A stretch of 64,000 bases of DNA from Cordilura impudica (GCA_963682025.1 OY821517.1:338517644-338581643), one strand, 5' to 3'; counted from the stretch's first letter, positions 9,419 through 21,625 are shown. Notes: generated from the letters alone by a model not told the origin. A program made the numbers and translations.

Positions 9419-11990
9419 ACTGTTCAAGGAGAGGACTCCTAAAATTTGCGTGGAGCGAACCTACTCCTGCCCCATGTTCTGGTTCTAAAAAATGTATTTC
9501 GGTATGGGCAAACCTGATCTATGGCGGCAGAGCGACATCGCGGTTTACCCCATCATGCTCATTTTGTTTAAACCTGAAAATAGAGAGGAATAAAGTTAGG
9601 AAAAAGGTACTAACAAGGACGATACTTTGCCTTTTTAGTAAATATTTACCTGAATCGTTTATCCTATTGTTTGGCCGGCAGGTGAAATCTGCAATGAAAA
9701 ATAAAATATGAAATTAATTAATATGTAGATATACACAGATGTATAGGGACAGCCTGATGCAATAAAGCTGAAAATAGAACATTAATAAAGTAAACGAGGC
9801 AACAACCTTTGTTATATTCGAAGTAAAACTCTGACCCGAATTGAAGTCATCCTGTCCAAATTCCAAAAATTTCATAGGAAACCTGTATAGAAAAAGAAAT
9901 AATACAATACAAATTACAAATGGATACTTACATGTATGTGTCTTGTTTTTTCAATGATGAAAAGAATGCGGTTGTCAGCGTGTATTGAAATGCACAGCGA
10001 ACTGATGTTATAATTGGCAACGCGAGGAATATGTGTAAGATGTGAGACCATATAGTATTGTAGTAAAACGGAAAAAAAATTCATAGTAAAACTATAGCGG
10101 TTATTTGTAAACAAATATTGAAATATTCAAAAGTGAGTGGAAAATAATACTTGCTAATTTGCGTGCGAGCCTAGTATAGGGAAGGATTGGTTTGAAAGGG
10201 ATATGGGAGGATTAGGACGTATAGGATGAAGCAGGATGAAAGATATGCATGTTTTGTAGGGTAATGAAAAGAAATTTCTAGATAGCTTACAGAAATATAA
10301 AGTTTAAGAAAAAAATAAATAAATATGGAGAAATCTAAATTGAATAGGACCAAATGTATTTCAAATAGATATGGAGTTTTGGAGGGAAAATTTGCGTTAT
10401 ATATTTCTTGTTATAGGTATATAAAAAAAAACATAAAAGCTCTTTCGGAGGAAAACCGCAAGATGTAGGTTTCATGTTTTCAAATTAAAGCAAGTTTTAA
10501 TGGTATATGAAACAGTGAAGCTGTAGCTACAAAGGACGGGAAAAAGTGTACAGTGAAAAAAAAAACAAATATAAAGTCCAAGAGTTAGTAGACTGGCGAA
10601 TATAAAAGAAATATATAAAGTGCCTAAATTGAGAACTTGTGGTGAAAACCTGGTTTCGTCCCCGTGAAGAAAGAATTAAGCAGACCGCGACTATTTCAAA
10701 ACTGGAGAGGGAAATATCAGCGAAGACAAATTATGCTCAAAGGAGCAGGTCTCAATAATTAAGAGGACGAACAGGTTAACGATTTATGTACATGCTAAAA
10801 AAAAATAAGAAAACATCTAAGCACAGAAGGATACGTGTAGTCCGAAGGATTATTTACGTATGTAAAAGAAAAGTTTAGCAAATCAGAAAAGTCCATTTAG
10901 AAATAAAGATTATCAAGGAGTGAAAATTTTAGCGGTATAAAAGAATTTAAAAAATAAAAAAATATACGAAAAGAAAATTTTACAAATTTGTTCGAAAAAT
11001 TAAAGAATCATCAATTCCACAGAAATCGAAGAAAAAATTTGAGAAGAAAATTGAGTGTATTAAGAAAATTTGTTTTTGTTAAATTGTTAGAGAATAATTA
11101 TTTAAACATAAATATCTGTATTTAAGTATTTTATTTTAATATTATATTGATTGCTATTTGAAATTTCGGCAATAAATCGTACGTAGTCCGGTAGATGTGA
11201 ACGGCAAAAATCTGTGGAAAAAATATATTAACAAATATTTAGAAAGTTCCGATAAATTAAAGTGAGAATATAATTTAATACTTATCTGAACAGAAAATTT
11301 GTAGGGTTCACATCAAATTGTTGGTGTGAAGAATATATCTGGGATTAGTGCCAGAATTGATTTCTCATCTTAGGGAGCTCCTTCAGGTAGAGATTCAGGC
11401 AAGGAGTACAGTCCATATTTGGAATTCATTATAGATTTGAGCCCTAGAAAATAAAGAGTGTGGGAAAATATTTGGAAGTATAAAAAAATTATGTAAAATT
11501 TGTGAATATACATATAAAGTATAACTGATTTTTGCTAAACTACATAAGTATATAAAAAGAAGCTTTTGGTGTGTTTCTGCAAAGAATTATAAATGTAAAA
11601 AAAATATATCTACAAAAAGGAAAAGTTGTAAATAAGAAACAAATATTTAAAAAGAAAAGTTTGTTAAGCAAAGTTTTGTATTGAAAAAAAAGAGAATCCT
11701 AAAGAAAAGAAAAACGTTAAATTAAGATTATTTTGAGTAGAGATTTTGAACGTTAAATTAAGATTATTTTGAGTAGAGATTTGAAATTTGGTATTAGTAT
11801 TATGCTTATATATCAGTAAATGTTAAGGAACAATATTGTTAGGTTTAAGTTTTTATGTTTGGAAAAATAATAATGTTATTTAAATGAAAAATTAACTTGA
11901 AAAGAATGTTGGCTTAATACTAGAGGGATTAAGGCATAATGGTAAGGTCAAGGACCATATATAATAGAAGATGTGCAAAACGTAATAAGG
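9419..11990 (+). repeat. Giant palindrome, arm B
   Basis: About 2.57 kb that is repeated in reverse complement at 12488-15036. In stretches compared by eye the arms differ at only a few positions per hundred; one 66-codon frame differs by two residues between arms. The outer shared boundary is AACTGTTCAAGGAGAGGACT. Short frames inside have no recognisable domain. A 12-bp block (GGTACTAACAAG, about 9607) is present only in this arm. Confidence 0.9.
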
Positions 11991-12094
11991 AAAAAATCAA
12001 CAACAATTATAGAAAAACGTTCAATATTAGCACATACGACTCATACAACAGTTAGGACACACTTATGAATACATACGCTCATAATCTACAAACT

Positions 12095-12490
12095 CTAATC
12101 TACAAACTCCCATATAGGGCTAAGCCCCTCCTCGAATGTTTCGTCCAATTTTGCCATTTAATTTTCTCATATAGTAGTATAAAAAAATTTCATATGTTTT
12201 TTTTTAAACGATATTTCGTACTTTGATCTTTTCGTAAAATTCAATTTATTTTTATTTTTTTTATAATTTACTAGTCCTAATCTACAAATGCCACTATCTG
12301 GCTAAACCCCTCAACTTATTTGTAAAACGTATTTAATAAACATTCTCGATATACTGCATAATATTTTGTAGAACGTATTTAACTTTCGTAGTTATCTTCA
12401 CAAAAATTCTGTTAATTTAACAGCCTCTGTTACGTTTTTAACATTTTTGAAAAACGTAGTTAACTTTCGTCGCTAACTTCACACCCTTAT
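12095..12490 (-). repeat. Inverted repeat A', right copy, in the palindrome spacer
   Basis: Reverse complement of 8705-9105, ending CGCTAACTTCACACCCTTA. It fills most of the roughly 0.5 kb spacer between the two palindrome arms and abuts arm B' directly. Confidence 0.8.
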
Positions 12491-15036
12491 TGCGTTTTGC
12501 ACATCTTCTATTATATATGGTCCTTGACCTTACCATTATGCCTTAATCCCTCTAGTATTAAGCCAACATTCTTTTCAAGTTAATTTTTCATTTAAATAAC
12601 ATTATTATTTTTCCAAACATAGAAACTTAAACCTAACAATATTGTTCCTTAACATTTACTGATATATAAGCATAATACTAATACCAAATTTCAAATCTCT
12701 ACTCAAAATAATCTTAATTTAACGTTCAAAATCTCTACTCAAAATAATCTTAATTGAACGGTTTTCTTTTCTTTAGGATTCTCTTTTTTTCAATATAAAA
12801 CTTTGCTTAACAAACTTTTCTTTTTAAATATTTTTTTTCTTATTTACAACTTTTCCTTTTTATAGATATATTTTTTTTACATTTATAATTCTTTGCAGAA
12901 ACACACCAAAAGCTTCTTTTTATATACATATGTATGTAGTTTAGCAAAAATCAGTTATACTTTATATGTATATTCACAAATTTTACATATTTTTTTTTTA
13001 TACTTCCAAATATTTTCCCACACTCTTTATTTTTTAGGGCTCAAATCTATAATGAATTCCAAATATGGACTGTACTCCTTGCCTGAATCTCTACCTGAAG
13101 GAGCTCCCTAAGATGAGAAATCAATTCTGGCACTAATCCCAGATATATTCTTCACACCAACAATTTGATGTGAACCCTACAAATTTTCTGTTCAGATAAG
13201 TATTAAATTATATTCTCACTTTAATTTATCAGAATTTTCTAAATATTCGTTAATATATTTTTTTTTACAGATTTTTGCCGTTCACATCTACCGGACTACG
13301 TACGATTTATTGCCGAAATTTCAAATAGCAATCAATATAATATTAAAATAAAATACTTAAATACAGATATTTATGTTTAAATAATTATTCTCTAACAATT
13401 TAACAAAAACAAATTTTCTTAATACACTCAATTTTCTTCTCAAATTTTTTCTTCGATTTCTGTGGAATTGATGATTCTTTAATTTTTCGAACAAATTTGT
13501 AAAATTTTCTTTTCGTATATTTTTTTATTTTTTAAATTCTTTTATACCGCTAAAATTTTCACTCCTTGATAATCTTTATTTCTAAATGGACTTTTCTGAT
13601 TTGCTAAACTTTTCTTTTACATACGTAAATAATCCTTCGGACTACACGTATCCTTCTGTGCTTAGATGTTTTCTTATTTCTTTTTAGCATGTACATAAAT
13701 CGTTAACCTGTTCGTCCTCTTAATTATTGAGACCTGCTCCTTTGAGCATAATTTGTCTTCGCTGATATTTCCCTCTCCAGTTTTGAAATAGTCGCGGTCT
13801 GCTTAATTCTTTCTTCACGGGGACGAAACCAGGTTTTCACCACAAGTTCTCAATTTAGGCACTTTATATATTTCTTTTATATTCGCCAGTCTACTAACTC
13901 TTGGACTTTATATTTGTTTTTTTTTCACTGTACACTTTTTCCCGTCCTTTGTAGCTACAGCTTCACTGTTTCATATACCATTAAAACTTGCTTTAATTTG
14001 AAAACATGAAACCTACATCTTGCGGTTTTCCTCCGAAAGAGCTTTTATCTTTTTTTTTTATATACCTATAACAAGAAATATATAACGCAAATTTTCCCTC
14101 CAAAACTCCATATCTATTTGAAATACATTTGGCCCTATTCAATTTAGATTTCTCCATATTTATTTATTTTTTTCTTAAACTTTATATTTCTGTAAGCTAT
14201 CTAGAAATTTCTTTTCATTACCCTACAAAACATGCATATCTTTCATCCTGCTTCATCCTATACGTCCTAATCCTCCCATATCCCTTTCAAACCAATCCTT
14301 CCCTATACTAGGCTCGCACGCAAATTAGCAAGTATTATTTTCCACTCACTTTTGAATATTTCAATATTTGTTTACAAATAACCGCTATAGTTTTACTATG
14401 AATTTTTTTTCCGTTTTACTACAATACTATATGGTCTCACATCTTACACATATTCCTCGCGTTGCCAAGTATAACATCAGTTCGCTGTGCATTTCAATAC
14501 ACGCTGACAACCGCATTCTTTTCATCATTGACAAAACAAGACACATACATGTAAGTATCCATTTGTAATTTGTATTGTATTATTTCTTTTTCGACACAGG
14601 TTTCCTATGAAATTGTTGGAATTTGGACAGGATGACTTTAATTCGGGTCAGTGTTTTACTTCGAATATAACAAAGGTTGTTGCCTCGTTTACTTTATTGA
14701 TGTTCTATTTTCAGCTTTATTGCATCAGGCTGTCCCTATACATCTGTGTACATCTACATATTAATTAATTTCATATTTTATTTTTCATTGCAGATTTCAC
14801 CTGCCGGCCAAACAATAGGATAAACGATTCAGGTAAATATTTACTAAAAAAAGCAAAGTATCGTCCTTTTTCCTAACTTTATTTCTCTCTATTTTCAGGT
14901 TTAAACAAAATGAGCATGATGGGGTAAACCGCGATTTTGCTCTGCCGCCATACCGAAATACATTTTTATGAACCAGAACATAGGACAGAAGTGTGTTCGC
15001 TCCACGCAAATTTTAGGAGTCCTCTCCTTGAACAGT
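12488..15036 (-). repeat. Giant palindrome, arm B'
   Basis: Inverted copy of 9419-11990. Read in the plus direction it contains several splice-like signals: ATGTAAGT at about 14549, ACACAGGTTTCC at about 14596, TTCATTGCAG at about 14785, ATTCAGGTAAAT at about 14828 and TTTTCAGGTTT at about 14893. They would delimit small exons with no long reading frame, so a spliced non-coding transcript is possible but unproven. Confidence 0.9.
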
Positions 15037-15072
15037 TGAACAAAACTAACCATACAAAAAAAAACAAAAATT

Positions 15073-15592
15073 TTATATCTGGGACTGGAGGTTTCGCCCG
15101 ATCCTTGGATGGAACATGCACTCCCTAACCACCAAATCGAAACAGGACTCGGTGTTTTCAAGTACGAGCCTTGGACGCCCAAAACACCATCCCAAGCTAT
15201 TTTCCCTAGGCTTCCGCCACGCAAAATTTTTTTTGCCCTGGAATTGGAAAAATGTGCCTACCACACCCGCAAGTTTTTGGAAATTTGATAACATCTCCCT
15301 TTAAGCGGCAAATCATTTTAACGATTTTAACAAACATCTTATATGCGAGACCAATTGTCGCGCCAAAGCGATCGCCGACATCTCTGAAAGAACAATTATT
15401 GCTAAGTTCCCAAATTCTAATTGCTAATGCTTTTTGCAACGTCCAATTGTATGTGAATGCCACCAGGGCAATCTGCAACTTCTTAAAATTGAAAATATTA
15501 ATTAGTTTTATCAAATTATAAAATTTGGTAATAAATACCAGAAATGTACTTTTTTCTTTCATAAAATGCGAATAAAACACATCGTCATGCAT
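15073..15592 (-). pseudogene. PIF/Harbinger transposase fragment
   Basis: The minus-strand frame 15592-15206 contains NCSFRDVGDRFGATIGLAYK followed by IVKMICRLKGDVIKFP. This matches the helix-turn-helix and linker region of HARBI1-type transposases, in which a 'VADRFGVS' helix is followed by 'VIKWP'. The catalytic domain is missing. Weak frame-shifted continuation is visible down to about 15073, close to the outer edge of palindrome arm B'. It is a truncated fragment. Confidence 0.6.
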
Positions 15593-15984
15593 GCATGCGA
15601 TAATTTTACAAAAATTTAAATTTTTGAAATTTTTCTCCTTGAATTTTGACTAATTAATAATGCTATACGAAGACGCTGTCTTTTGTTTATAATGTTTTTG
15701 ATCAAAGTGCTGCTTGAATTTTTACAATCAGCCGATTTGAAAGCTGTCTTCAAAAGAATGGCGCATGATTTTTTCTGAATATTCATTTTAAAATACTGAA
15801 TTTTACAAAAAGTTAACCAAACAAAGAACCAAAATCTAATCTGTGCAAGGAAAAAACTTTCGTGCGTTCATAAATGTACTAAAATGTCATTTCATTATTT
15901 GAAAAAGCAGTACTGCCATAAAACATTGTAAATGAATTTCTTTGCAGTGTTGCATTGCAAACTGCGTTTATGAAGTCAGCCCAT

Positions 15985-16050
15985 GTCTGTAGCTGAATAC
16001 GTAGAGCGTTGGCGCACTAACTTTTTCGCTCATGTTCAAATCACAAGTCT
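15985..16050 (+). mobile_element. tRNA-derived SINE-like unit
   Basis: A box-A-like TAGCTGAATACGTAG (15990-16004) runs into AGCGTTGGCGC. A box-B-like GTTCAAATCAC follows at about 16034-16044. The order and spacing are tRNA-like, but the arms do not pair well enough for a functional tRNA. A poly-T-rich region follows from about 16060. Confidence 0.4.
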
Positions 16051-16284
16051 CTTCATATTATTTAATTAATTTTTTTTAAATTTTCATACATTTTTCTTTT
16101 TTTTTAATTAAAAAAAATTTTTTTTTTATATTTTTTTATTAAATAAGAACTTGTACAAAAAAAAGTTAATTTCCATTCTTTAAATATTACTTTTTTTTAT
16201 TAAAAGAGCAAAAGAAAAAAAAACAATACATCAGTTAACTAAAAATTCTACATAATTCTCAAGAATGATAGAATACAAGATTAC

Positions 16285-17057
16285 GCCATCCCGCGGACAG
16301 TATTAAAATTATCTGCGCCTGTAGGGCAAGTTGCTTCAGTGCAACTGTTTATGAATTTGCTAACGGCCTCATTCATGTTACTGAATTATCCTGCCTCCAT
16401 GATAAGTCTAACTTTATCAATGGTGCAATTTTTGCTTAGTGCCTTTATATTTACCTGCCAATTCGCATGGCAAACCATCCGATAAATAGGCATTTTCTAA
16501 TGACTTTGTTAAATTCTCTATTTCATTGCAATAATTATTTGCAGTTTTATTGTTTTGTCGGGTATTCATTATTTTCGCTGTCAATACCTCAACTGACTCG
16601 CCCTTTACCGAGTTTTTTAGTTTATGTATTATCTCAGTAATGTTTGTTCATTACCTATTAAATTTCTTGCACTTCCCTTTAACTTTGTTTTTATTAAAGA
16701 GACTGCGATAGACTCGTGGTTAGCTTTGATGGATTCTAATAACTGTAATGAGTCTATAAAGGAACGCAAATTTTCTGGTTTTCCATCAAATTCTACGACC
16801 AGCCTTGAAGCTGTGTTCAGAAAGTCAACGACTGTTTGTGTCATTTTTACTTCTGTATTTTCCAAAGAGGTTCCAATAGTCTCTGAATTTTCAGTTTCTA
16901 CCAAGCATTTTACCTCTTCGTGTAGTGTATCTGGTAATTTTACCTTAACACCCTTCTTTGACGATATAATCAGGATTTTAGTCTTGACGTCTAAGAAAAA
17001 ACTTTCAGCAGATGTCCTATGTGGTGTCGTTAGTCTGTTATAATTTGCATTTTGCAA
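16285..17057 (-). pseudogene. Gypsy-type retrotransposon gag remnant
   Basis: The frame 17057-16629 includes a region ending FDGKPENLRSFIDSL and then AVSLIKTKLKGSARNLIGNE, the pattern of Gag capsid in fly Ty3/Gypsy elements. Further gag-like sequence, broken by frameshifts and stops, continues to about 16285 (for example NEAVSKFINSCTEATCP). No protease, reverse transcriptase or integrase follows, so the element is truncated and dead. Confidence 0.6.
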
Positions 17058-17191
17058 AACCCTGATTTGTTTTAACTTTTCGCATAAGATCCTTCTATGT
17101 TTTATTATTGTCTACTCCTTAGATTTGTCAAACTCCTCTTTGATTAGTCCCACCGCCTGAATTATTTCCCGCCAATCCATGGGAAAATTAT

Positions 17192-17407
17192 TTAAATTTT
17201 GTTTAAGTCATTGGCCCTGCTCAAATATTTCTTTTTAAGTTTCTTGGTGTTTAATGCATAAATATGTAATGCAAAATGTAAGCTAATCAGTACGGTTTTT
17301 ATTATTAAACTCTCAATTAATTTTAAGTAGATTGAGTCTTCTTTTATTTCTACCTCGTTAATAACATTTGCATTGGGATTCTCTATTTTTGACTGACGAC
17401 CCCCCAT
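17192..17407 (-). CDS. Small frame upstream of gag (MGGRQSK...)
   Basis: A 71-codon frame starts MGGRQSKIENPNANVINEVE, has a hydrophobic stretch in its centre and ends in a basic tail. It lies just upstream of the gag remnant on the same strand. An N-terminal MGG could be myristoylated. I recall similar short leader frames in fly Gypsy-like elements, so it probably belongs to this relic and not to a host gene. Function unknown. Confidence 0.4.
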   Translation of the reverse strand: MGGRQSKIENPNANVINEVEIKEDSIYLKLIESLIIKTVLISLHFALHIYALNTKKLKKKYLSRANDLNKI

Positions 17408-17425
17408 TTTCCTTCGCTATTTATT

Positions 17426-17458
<33 letters not shown>

Positions 17459-17884
17459 TTGTTTATTTCTATTTAAATATTTTTCTGACTGCCTCAATGC
17501 TCTAACCGATTCTTCTATGCGTGGCTTGCTAATTATATCTTCCCTAGTAGCGGTTCCTGGCATGCATATCAATTTCCAATATTTGGCTAACCATACTAAT
17601 TTTTCGCTATTCGTAATTCTTCATTATTTTTATCCATAGCTTATATTATTTTACATGAATCAGTTTTATCTTAGTTTACAAAATATTTCATTTTATTTTA
17701 ATTTCTGCTTTTTTTTAAACAGCATAATTACTTTTTTTTTTGTTTTTATTCATATAATTGTATCAAGATTAAATATAAGCTTTTCAAACAGAACAAATCA
17801 GATTAATTGAACTACATTCCTTTGTAGATTTTTTTTTACAAATTAATGTTTTTGTTTTTATTTCATTTATTTATTTATTTGACG

Positions 17885-18420
17885 CTTTCTGGCCTACGGG
17901 TGCATAGCGGGATGCTCCACTTTTTTTTGTAAAGTAAAACTAAGATGAACTACCTGTTCGTTGTTTTATTAGGTGTATATTGATGTGTATATTGATATAT
18001 ACCAGGGGTATATAGATGTGTTCTTCCTTCGTTTTCTGTTGGCCCGTCCTTCTTCTGTACTCTTCTATGGCCCTTCCGCCATTGATTTTTAAGCTCCACT
18101 GTCTTTAGGCCAGACAGTATCGCAGCTGATGGATCGTTGCGGCTGATCCACCAGGACAATATTATGTGATTTTTTTTATTATTTCCAGGATTCTCAATTT
18201 GAGAGCATAATCCTTGTATATTTTTTTCTACAATGCTCATCGAAGGAGCACGATAATTAATTTTAAGTAGTATTAATGGTTTATTTAATATTTTTATGAA
18301 TGGTTCTTCAGCTCAATCTAGGAGCTAAGTCTTTTTATTGCTGAAGTTATTATGTTATTTCCGCATTTGCAAATATTGTACTGTATATTGTGTAGCACAC
18401 TACGCTACAAATGTCCTTTG
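17885..18420 (-). mobile_element. Possible LTR of the Gypsy-type relic
   Basis: On the minus strand this stretch starts near TGTAGCGTAGTGTGCTACA (about 18414) and carries repeated TATATACACATCAATATACA and an AATAAA-like signal before AACGAACAGG (about 17955). Position upstream of the small frame and gag fits a 5' LTR. No second LTR was found, so boundaries are uncertain. A (TA)n microsatellite lies at 17422-17450. Confidence 0.35.
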
Positions 18421-19667
18421 TTTCCAACAAATGCTTTTTTTTTCAAATATCCGCTTGTAAGCACCAATTTTTCACTGTTTAAATAAAAATATATTGCATC
18501 ATACGATTTGAGCGTTTCCATTAATAAATTCTAATTTATCATTTTATTGAAAATACCCAAAATGTTAGTTTTTCGCACAATTTCTCAGTTGTTTTCTTTT
18601 TACTTTTGCTCTGCTTGCATTTTTTCATTATTGGCCCTCTGCACACCTCATGTTTACGTGTTTTTCTGCCTTTTTGCTTTTAGTTTTTCTTTGTGCTGCA
18701 ATTTTTTAACATACTTCACTAATGCCCGTTTCTCAATAGGCGATTATCTTTTATCCCAACGAGAAACTGCCGATTAAAGAAATTTGGTTTTCACAATGTC
18801 TGGTTGGCTTCTATTTTGTCGCAAAGCTAACCGGCACTCATCTGCCAATTATTTATTTATCGTACAGATAAATTTATTCTCCCAATTTTCATGTCAATTT
18901 TGAGAGGCATTGCCAACTGAAAATAATTCTCCCAACTTTCATACGTATTTTGGGAGGCATTGCCAACTGAAAATAATGTTTTTGTCAGTACATTGAGAAA
19001 ACCAAAATTGTTAACCGGCAGTTTATCAGTCCAATAAATTTATGTCCTGGTTAAGTAACAGGCAGTTTGACGATTCATTGAGAAAACCGGTATAAATGTT
19101 TTAAAGGATATAAAGCGAAATTTTAATTTATAACAAGAACTGCTTTAATATTATTTTGAGAACTGTCAAAGTTATTTTATTGGAGGGTTGCCAACTATTA
19201 CATAAAACATACATTTTTCACAAGATTTTATAATTTTAACACGTGAACCAGTCTTGGTAGCCCTTACGAGGGACATACTACATCATATAACGGGAAAACA
19301 TTCGGATGGCGTAATCTTCTATTCTATCTATTCTATTCTTGCATATTGCCTATAAGTTATGCACAGGGCTGCCATGAGGAAAATCAGCTACAACCCGAAC
19401 TAGCCGCTGTATAGAAGAAAAAAATGTAAAATTTATCCTCATTAGCTCTTCGCGCTAGATTTAGCGCCTTTTATCTACCCAAAAAGTGAATTTTTTACAT
19501 GTTGCGCCTATTTAATAAAGAGTTTTATAGCCTTTTACATACAACAGTTTATGTTAAACAAAATTGTATATATTTAAATAGATAATCATACTTCTTTGCA
19601 ACTGTTCATTTAAAATATAATTTATCAATTCTTCGTAATTTATTAAAAGTTTTGAAATGTTAATATG
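18421..19667. other. No gene; short tandem duplication
   Basis: AT-rich sequence. At 18888-18980 a unit of about 56 bp (TCTCCCAA..TTTCAT.. GGAGGCATTGCCAACTGAAA) occurs twice. A short phrase (GATGGCGTAATCTT) at about 19305 recurs inverted at 16271-16290. No coding region is recognised. Confidence 0.45.
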
Positions 19668-19955
19668 ACAAGTAAGAGTGCTAAATTCGGATGTGCCGAA
19701 TCTTTGGTAACCACATCGGTTATATGTTTACATTACTAGCTGGACTTATTGCACTATTTAAACAAATATAAACAAAATATTTTTAAAAGCAACAATTTGA
19801 TAATTTTATAAACTTTATACTAAATTATTACAACAACATTTTTTAGATATGTCTTCATCTTGTTGGACATATCTCGGCACAATGACGAACGGACAGACGG
19901 ACATCATTATATCAACTCGAGTTATAAAGATCAAGTGGCGTGAAGGGTATAAAAA
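19668..19955 (+). repeat. mini-me-like repeat with GTCY-type tract
   Basis: It begins ACAAGTAAGAGTGC, followed by the imperfect palindrome TTCGGATGTGCCGAA. It contains GAACGGACAGACGGACATC and ends GAAGGGTATAAAA. This organisation (ACAAG start, palindrome near it, GTCY tract, GGGTATAA end) is shared with the larger DINE copies. Confidence 0.65.
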
Positions 19956-20639
19956 GTAATTGTTAAGGCTACTTCATAAATGTTAATTCTTTTATTATTT
20001 AGACGGAGCGTTATGTACAGAAATATAGAAAAATATGGGAATTCGATCCGTAGAAGACCAGTGAAAGCTGACGCAAAAGCTTTGCAAAAGTCAACTTGGT
20101 GCAAAGAAATCGACCATGTTGGACACTGCATCAACAATTTAAAACTACGTAAATGGAAAATAGAGATAGAACTTATTTATTTTGGAGTACAGTACATGAC
20201 TTCAAAAACTCAGTCAGTGCATTCCCGTTTTTTAAACTATCAAATTTTTTTGTTGATGGGTACTGGTATATTGACTGTTCAGTGCCATGAATTTTTAAAC
20301 ACTGTAAATTCTTAAATACATATTAAATACTAGCTGTAACCCGAGCGCTTCGCTGCATCCATCGTAACGAAATAAAAAACAGGGGCCAAATTACCGCATT
20401 CGTTATCGAAATTTTTCGATCGAAATTATTTTTTTATTTTCCAAAATAAAATATTAAAAATAATTTTACTATGTCACAGTTAACGAATTATGGCTTATAA
20501 TTAAGAGTAAAAGTGAAACGAGGTCTGATGTTTGTCCGTCTTCTTTAAATAATAAACCAAAATATGGACTTTCAATCGATTTTACTCGATATCGAATGCG
20601 GTGATTTGGCCCCAGGGAGTACATTTTGTAGAAAACTAT
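19956..20639. other. No gene recognised
   Basis: An open stretch at 19980-20315 has no recognisable domain. At 20328-20355 TACTAGCTGTAACCCGAGCG resembles the edge of dispersed insect repeats. Nothing else can be supported. Confidence 0.4.
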
Positions 20640-21125
20640 TTTATTTATTTTTTGGCGATTTTTGTTTTTCTCGTTTTTGTTTTTTGGATTTTGGCAATGC
20701 TTGATTTTGGCGATTTTTTGTTTTTTTTTTGCGATTTTTGTTATTAGCGATTTCCGGTTTTGTCAATTTTTGCTTTAGGCTATTTTTGTTATTCGCGATT
20801 CTCGGTTCTGGCGATTTTTGACTTTGGCGGATTTTTATTTCTTTGGTATTTTTGTTTTTGGCGATTCTCGTTTTTTGCGATTTCTGATTTTAGCGATTTT
20901 TGGGTTTAGCAATTTTTGATTTTGACGATTTTTGATTTTTGCGAATTTTGTTGTTCTCGATTTTCAGTTCTGGCAATTTTTGTTCTTAGTGGTTTTTGGT
21001 TTGGCGATTTTAATTACTTGCGATTTTCAGTTTTGGCGATTTTGGACTTTGACGATTTTTGTTTCTTGCGATTTTTGATTTAGGCGATTTTAAGTTTTGC
21101 CGATTTTTGATGTTGGCGATTCCGC
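20640..21125 (+). repeat. GGCGATTTTTG minisatellite
   Basis: About 490 bp of degenerate tandem units of roughly 20-24 bp with consensus TTTTGGCGATTTTTGTTTTT. More than twenty GCGATTT or GCAATTT cores are visible. The units vary at the TGG/TGC/TAG positions, so the array is old. It is non-coding. Confidence 0.85.
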
Positions 21126-21199
21126 CCATATTTACCACGGCTACTCAAATTGGGAATTAATGTACTTGTCAAAAGTTTGAAGACTGTCATTTTTATAGT

Positions 21200-21625
21200 A
21201 CTTCATATATTTTTATAGGACGTGCAACGCCCATTGCTCCTATCCCTCCCATTTTTGTTCGAGTACTCACATTAACAACTCATGAACTCAGACAATATTC
21301 CAAGGCTTCTATTATTACTCCAGTTATATGACATTAAATATTTACTTTGTATGGGAGGTGCCACGTCCACTGGTCCGATCCTGCTCATTTTTTTATCAGA
21401 CTACTCACATTAATAACTCATGAACTCAGATAAAGTTCCAGGGCTTTCACTATTACAGTACTCCAGATAAATGACATTTAATATTCACTTTGTATGGGAG
21501 GTGTCACGCCCACATTAATAACACATGAACTCAGACAATGTTCCCATCTTTCTCTATTATAGTACTCCAGTTATATGATACTAAGTATTTACTTCGTATG
21601 GGGGATGCCACGCCCACTGGTCATG
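21200..21625 (+). repeat. Tandem repeat of about 110-140 bp, three to four units
   Basis: Each unit has ACTCACATTAAYAACTCATG, AACTCAGA.AA, ACTCCAG.TA.ATGA and ends TTTGTATGGGAGGTGCCACG or a variant (about 21350, 21490 and 21594). Family not named. Confidence 0.75.

Noticed and set aside
14129..14568. Two 60-66-codon frames repeated in both palindrome arms
   Set aside because: Conservation between arms reflects duplication of the DNA, not selection on protein; no motifs are visible.
15985..16050. Functional tRNA gene
   Set aside because: Box A and B are present, but acceptor and anticodon arms do not pair by eye; a SINE or tRNA relic is the safer reading.
16624..17043. Plus-strand 139-codon frame
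   Set aside because: It is the shadow of the gag remnant on the minus strand.
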